A model generated the notes under the pieces. It was not told where the DNA came from. It saw nothing but the letters and a program-made list of their open reading frames with translations, and ran no database searches. Position numbers and translations under genes: made by a program. Shown piece by piece: positions 61,101 to 64,000 of a DNA stretch of 64,000 nucleotides (position 1 is the stretch's first letter; each line of letters begins with the position of its first letter). The DNA comes from Gammaproteobacteria bacterium (lineage in GTDB: Bacteria > Pseudomonadota > Gammaproteobacteria > SZUA-140): positions 1 through 64,000 of the forward strand of contig JADJQS010000006.1 of NCBI GenBank assembly GCA_016712635.1, given 5' to 3'.

Positions 61101-64000
61101 ACTGCTGAAGATCGCAGACGAGGCCAATATCAATCTTGCGCGCCAGATGATCCAGTGTCACGCGTACTGGCGCCTGAAAGGGCTGGCAGTCGATCTGGTG
61201 ATCTGGAATGAAGACCACGTCGGCTACCGCCATCGGCTGCAGGACCTTATTGTGGGGCTGATCGCCACCGGCACTGAAGCCAACGCGATCGACCGGCCCG
61301 GTGGCATATTCGTGCGTTCCGCCGAGCAGATTTCGAATGAGGATCGCATCCTGCTGCAGGCGGTCGCGCGCGTCATCATCGCCGACAGCCATGGATCCCT
61401 GGTGGAACAGGTTAACCGGCGGGGTTTTGCGGATAAACGGGTAGCTCGGCTAAGGCCAACCAGGGCCCATCGTCCCGAACCTGCCGCGCTGCCCGATACG
61501 CCTCGACAGGACCTGATTCTCGGCAATGATCTGGGAGGATTTACGGCGGATGGGAGCGAATACGTCATTACCACCGTGCAGGCGCAAATGACGCCGATGC
61601 CATGGGTGAACGTGATAGCTAACCCGGGCTTCGGAACTGTCGTGTCGGAGAGCGGCCTCGCCTACACCTGGAGCGAGAATGCGCATGAATTCCGGCTGAC
61701 GCCCTGGAGCAACGATCCGGTCGGAACGTCGGGCGGGGAGGCCTTCTACCTGCGCGATGAAGAAAGCGGACATTTCTGGTCGCCGACCCCGTTACCTAGC
61801 CGCGGAGCTATGCCGTACCTCAGTCGACACGGGTTTGGCTACAGCGTATTTGAACACACTGCGGGCGGTATCCATTCAGAGCTGTGGGTTTACGTTGATC
61901 TCGAAGAGGCTGTCAAGTTCTCAGTGTTGAAGGTGCGGAATGGATCAGGCCGAATGCGACGGCTCTCCGCCACCGGTTATGTCGAATGGGTGCTCGGCGA
62001 TCTGCGTCCGAAAACAGCAATGCATGTGGTCACCGAGATCGATCCCGCCAGCGGGGCGCTGTTCGCACGCAATGCCTACAACACCGAGTTCGTCGGTCGG
62101 GTCGCGTTCTTTGATGTCGACGATATCTCGCGAACGCTGACCGGTAACCGCACCGAATTTCTCGGACGCAACGGCACATTGGAGAATCCGGCGGGACTGT
62201 CGCGCACGCAGCTATCAGGTAAAGTCGGCCCGGCACAGGATCCCTGCGGCGCGATCCAGGTTCCCTTTGATCTGGCTGACGGGCAGGAGCGCGAGATCAT
62301 CTTCCGGCTTGGCGCCGGAATCGACCTCGAGCAGGCGCGCAAACTGGCGCAGCGCATGCGGAAAACAGGCACGGCGCGCAATGCACTGGAAAAGGTGCGG
62401 CAATACTGGACGCACACGCTCGGAGCCGTACAGATCGAAACACCCGATCCGTCCCTGAACGTGTTGGCCAACGGCTGGCTTCTCTACCAGACGCTGGCCT
62501 GCCGCCTTTGGGCGCGCAGCGGATTCTACCAGTCGGGCGGAGCGTTCGGATTCCGCGATCAGTTGCAGGACGTGATGGCGCTGGTGCACGCGGAACCTCG
62601 GCTGGTGCGCGAGCACCTGCTGCGTTGCGCAGGGCGCCAGTATCCGGAAGGCGATGTTCAGCACTGGTGGCATCCGCCTTACGGACGCGGCGTGCGCACG
62701 CGCTGCTCGGACGACTATCTGTGGCTGCCGCTCGCGACCTGTCGCTATGTATTGAGCAGCGGAGATACCGGCGTGCTCGACGAGAGCGTGCATTTCCTCG
62801 AGGGCCGCACGCTCGGCGTAGAGGAGGAATCGTACAGCGACATGCCTGGTCACTCCACGGATGCAGCCAGCCTGTACGAGCATTGCGTGCGCGCGATTCT
62901 GCAAGGGCTCCGCTTCGGCGAGCACGGCCTTCCCTTGATGGGCTCCGGTGACTGGAACGACGGCATGAACCTGGTCGGAATACACGGCAAGGGTGAAAGC
63001 GTGTGGCTGGCGTTCTTTCTCTACGAGGTGCTGATGTCGTTTGCCGAGCTCGCACACCTGCACGATGATCCGCCCATCGCCGAACGCTGCCGCAAGGAGG
63101 CCCAACTCCTGCGCCGAAACATCGAGCAGCACGCCTGGGACGGTGCATGGTATCGCCGCGCCTACTTCGACGATGGATCACCACTCGGTTCGTCGTCCAA
63201 TCACGAATGTACGATCGATTCGATCTCGCAGAGCTGGTCGGTGCTCTCCGGAGCAGGCGACCTTGAACGATCGAGCATGGCGATGGATGCAATGGACAGG
63301 CGCCTTGTGCGCCGCGACCATGGCTTGATCCAGCTGCTCGACCCGCCGTTCGACAAGTCGGCAATGAATCCCGGCTATATCAAGGGCTACGTCCCCGGAG
63401 TTCGCGAGAACGGCGGCCAGTACACGCACGCGGCGGTGTGGGCGGCGATGGCCTTTGCAGCCCTCGGCGACAGCCGTCGGGCCTGGGAGCTGCTCGCGCT
63501 GATCAACCCGCTGAACCATGTACAGACCGCGCAGGCCGTTGACATATACAAGACCGAACCATATGTCGTAGCCGCGGATGTCTATGCGATTGCGCCACAC
63601 ACCGGCCGCGGCGGCTGGACCTGGTACACCGGTTCGGCGGGCTGGCTATACCGGCTGATTGTGGAATCGCTGCTGGGGCTGAAGCTGGAGGATGGCCGGC
63701 TGCGGTTTACGCCCTGCATTCCCGAGGATTGGACGGAATTCTCACTGAGATATCGCTATTGCGGTACGACCTACCGGATCTCCATTCTGCAAATGTCTGC
63801 CGCGGAAGGAGCCACGGTAACACTTGATGGCATCGCACAAACCGATAATACCATTCCGCTGACGGACGATCATCTGGATCACACGGTCGAGGTGAGAATC
63901 AAACCGTCGCGCCAGGGAGAGCAAGGCAATAGCGGGAAGCCCCCGTGGCAGGGACATGAGCGAGGGCCGGCGGGAAGAGTCAGGAGCGGGCATTGCGGAG
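55165..64000 (+). CDS. ndvB: Cyclic beta-1,2-glucan synthase (NdvB/ChvB), 3' end beyond the window
   Basis: One open frame of 2945 codons without stop. N-terminal region with EWLLDNYYLIEEQIRTARQH and LPKDYSRELPRL; membrane helices near residues 423-445, 465-485, 835-870 and 965-1010; GT84 glycosyltransferase (about 560-830) with DTDTQLPRDS, HDLLEG and RQLRWLRGDWQ; a glucoamylase-like domain (about 1065-1510; SPTNMGLALLANLSAHDFGF); and a C-terminal GH94 phosphorylase region (about 1635 on) with GSGDWNDGMNLVG near 2593 and GRGGWTWYTGSAGWLYR. These enzymes build, lengthen and cyclise periplasmic osmoregulatory glucan from UDP-glucose. B. abortus Cgs has about 2870 residues, so little is missing. 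ATG 55165 is the first possible start after an in-frame stop at 55132; its ribosome site is poor. Confidence 0.95.
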   Translation, partial: MRRETLFKAFLRTAAAYGVSWRSDRFSHNEDDDQTPLRAELFSADQMEQRGKVLAGEHTLSKSDAPDRLLRRLDDNETILIETRSLLTTAVKEKLRIAPAGEWLLDNYYLIEEQIRTARQHLPKDYSRELPRLAQGPSRGLPRVYDLALEAISHGDGRVDSEILSRFVAAYQTVTPLTLGELWTIPIMLRLALIENLRRVGARITTARIHFNQAQAWADRMMVIAESDPKSLILVIADMARSNPPMVSPFVAELARRLQGHGPSLALPLTWIEQRLAESSLTIEQMVLSENQQQAADQVSISNTIGSLRFLGAMDWRVFVETMSFVEQVLLEDLGGVYHGMDFATRDRYRHVVDRLAKRSQLSETAIAREAIGLAHRNATTKGANDHSAHVGYYLIDRGLPQLEYAVKALFSPDELLRQWLGRFPLTLYLGAILLMTVLFAGGLLAQAHGNGVDGWRLVLLGILSLLGSSQLASALVNWLATLLMKPHLLPRMDFSRGLPPDMRTLAVIPTLLSSTQSVEALLEALEVGYLGNQDGHLHFGLLTDFRDAQEEALAEDEPLLRLARAGIEKLNEKYPDSECDRFFLFHRPRRWNPSERIWMGYERKRGKLADLNALLRGSGRGNFSLIVGDAGGLADVRYVVTLDTDTQLPRDSVRQFVGAMAHPLNRPRYDEDRQRVCGGYGILQPRIAANLSGANRSLYARLCGSEPGIDPYTRSVSDVYQDLFGEGSFIGKGIYDVDAFERALQGRFPENQILSHDLLEGCYARSGLLSDVHLFEEYPARYQADVKRQLRWLRGDWQIAHWMLPYVPGMDRRKVRNPLSLLSRWKIFDNLRRSLAQAALVPLLLLGWFVLPQPWFWTLAVAGIVLIPPFMACLVDAFRKPREALLSQHLAAVLHSAGRNFALAGFRIACLPYEALLSLGAILRTAWRTMFTHRRLLEWCVSGEQDYRVGPGGPAAEITSSYRSMWSAPFVAVSVAMAAIWSGPEVLAAAGPVLCLWLAAPAIAWWLSRPLVRREVKLTVDQTIFLRKIARKTWGFFESFVVAEDHWLPPDNFQEHPGPVIAHRTSPTNMGLALLANLSAHDFGFIPAGSLIERTANAFHTMTSLERHQGHFYNWYDTRSLQPLPPRYISSVDSGNLAGHLLTLRAGLIALPDQNIVGARLFDGLVDTLSILADTAPETVQAPIARLQALLNTACTLRPATLPEVLQCLEPVASCAAILTASLDTTPEGEAKWWADVFVRQCRDALDELRFLAPWLVLLPAAPHFPDKYPDKYADLGVIPTLRDLAGRADKLLPALDARLNEDMTPEEQVWHGELRRLITAGSNRASERIENCDRLVQQATELASMEYEFLYDRARHLLAIGYNVDEYRRDTSFYDLLASEARLCTFVAIAQGQLPQESWFALGRLLTTAGGEPILMSWSGSMFEYLMPLLVMPAYDGTLLDQTCRSAVARQIAYGSQRSLPWGVSESGYNTVDANLNFQYRAFGVPGLGLKRGLADDMVVAPYASALALMVTPEAACVNLQRLAACGLEGRFGFYEAIDYTPSRLARGQSSVVVRSFMAHHQGMNLLSLTHLILDRPMQRRFESDPLFQAAMLLLQERIPRNSVIRTRVGEHEEDSAFSDAPGAPVQTPIGAETPTPEVKLLSNGRYNIMVTNAGGGYSRWKDRAVTRWREDSTCDNWGTFIYLRDVSSGDYWSATHQPTLKRAESYEAMFSEGRAEYRRRDHDYEAYSEIVVSPEDDIELRRVRITNHSRVRRIIEVTSYAEVVLAAPAADAMQPSFGNLFVQTEIIPTCRAILCTRRPRSVSDQTPWMFHLMATHGADIGKISYETDRMRFIGRGRTVAAPLALSGIADLSGSEGSVLDPIVAIRCRIVIEPGQSATIDLVSGASNSREACMELVKKYQDRHLADRAFDLAWTHSSVNLRQINATEADAQLYGRLAGFVLYANAALRAEAGIIMQNRRGQSGLWGYAISGDLPIVLLKIADEANINLARQMIQCHAYWRLKGLAVDLVIWNEDHVGYRHRLQDLIVGLIATGTEANAIDRPGGIFVRSAEQISNEDRILLQAVARVIIADSHGSLVEQVNRRGFADKRVARLRPTRAHRPEPAALPDTPRQDLILGNDLGGFTADGSEYVITTVQAQMTPMPWVNVIANPGFGTVVSESGLAYTWSENAHEFRLTPWSNDPVGTSGGEAFYLRDEESGHFWSPTPLPSRGAMPYLSRHGFGYSVFEHTAGGIHSELWVYVDLEEAVKFSVLKVRNGSGRMRRLSATGYVEWVLGDLRPKTAMHVVTEIDPASGALFARNAYNTEFVGRVAFFDVDDISRTLTGNRTEFLGRNGTLENPAGLSRTQLSGKVGPAQDPCGAIQVPFDLADGQEREIIFRLGAGIDLEQARKLAQRMRKTGTARNALEKVRQYWTHTLGAVQIETPDPSLNVLANGWLLYQTLACRLWARSGFYQSGGAFGFRDQLQDVMALVHAEPRLVREHLLRCAGRQYPEGDVQHWWHPPYGRGVRTRCSDDYLWLPLATCRYVLSSGDTGVLDESVHFLEGRTLGVEEESYSDMPGHSTDAASLYEHCVRAILQGLRFGEHGLPLMGSGDWNDGMNLVGIHGKGESVWLAFFLYEVLMSFAELAHLHDDPPIAERCRKEAQLLRRNIEQHAWDGAWYRRAYFDDGSPLGSSSNHECTIDSISQSWSVLSGAGDLERSSMAMDAMDRRLVRRDHGLIQLLDPPFDKSAMNPGYIKGYVPGVRENGGQYTHAAVWAAMAFAALGDSRRAWELLALINPLNHVQTAQAVDIYKTEPYVVAADVYAIAPHTGRGGWTWYTGSAGWLYRLIVESLLGLKLEDGRLRFTPCIPEDWTEFSLRYRYCGTTYRISILQMSAAEGATVTLDGIAQTDNTIPLTDDHLDHTVEVRIKPSRQGEQGNSGKPPWQGHERGPAGRVRSGHCG

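Noticed and set aside
55126..63993. Many minus-strand and other-frame ORFs over the last 8.8 kb
   Set aside because: All lie within the single continuous ndvB frame and lack family motifs.

Overview
The window reads as chromosomal DNA of a GC-rich gammaproteobacterium. Typical gammaproteobacterial genes are DarP (YjgA), EfpL (YeiP), PpnP, YchJ, DUF3301, SlyD, RhlE, potABCD and GltA. The exact lineage cannot be fixed from this sequence; an environmental Chromatiales-like group is only a guess. No rRNA, tRNA, integrase, transposase or CRISPR array was recognised.

Layout. At 1-1178 lie two badly frame-broken genes (the 3' end of a DeaD-type helicase and a methyltransferase). From 1.2 to 40.5 kb is GC-rich, gene-dense backbone: class I aldolase; LemA and two TPM-domain proteins; polyamine importer potABCD (8.9-12.7 kb); cytochrome and LEA2 lipoproteins; citrate synthase; a four-gene ABC exporter (16.6-21.1 kb); an archaeal-type methionine adenosyltransferase; SlyD; an FAH-family enzyme; photolyase; DarP and SemiSWEET; a block of small enzymes (27.6-31 kb); a HerA-like ATPase; EfpL and RecQ; then a cold-adaptation-like cluster of a cold-shock protein, an ABC-F ATPase and RhlE (35.7-39.5 kb). 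Gaps in this backbone carry more than 30 copies of a short perfect or near-perfect palindrome with arms GGGGACAGATTT or GGGGACGGATTT. There are also three arrays of 7-bp units (GTGAGGC/GTGAAGA/GTGATGG type). Neither family is seen after about 38 kb.

From about 40.9 to 55 kb the composition becomes visibly AT-richer, gaps lengthen and the genes are mostly small stress or envelope proteins. They include a short csrA, two paralogous basic proteins, DUF2934, two intact and one frameshifted CsbD-type protein, a triple-BON protein, a Cys-repeat secreted protein, a DUF883 (ElaB/YqjD) protein and a Tat-signal mini-protein. Further on are a C39-like lipoprotein peptidase beside two PA2779-like proteins, a PilZ protein, and an operon of hybrid histidine kinase, response regulator-PAS and Crp/Fnr regulator. 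The last 8.8 kb is one open frame for a giant cyclic beta-1,2-glucan synthase (NdvB/ChvB type) that runs off the end.

Most notable unexplained items: a sigma-E-like promoter, 28-codon ORF and terminator unit in the gap after gltA; the C39-like peptidase next to proteins carrying a double-glycine-like motif; the csrA-containing stress island whose genes share UACAGGAG-type leaders; and the two intergenic repeat families, one of which has supplied the C-terminus of the photolyase and ends a secreted-protein gene.
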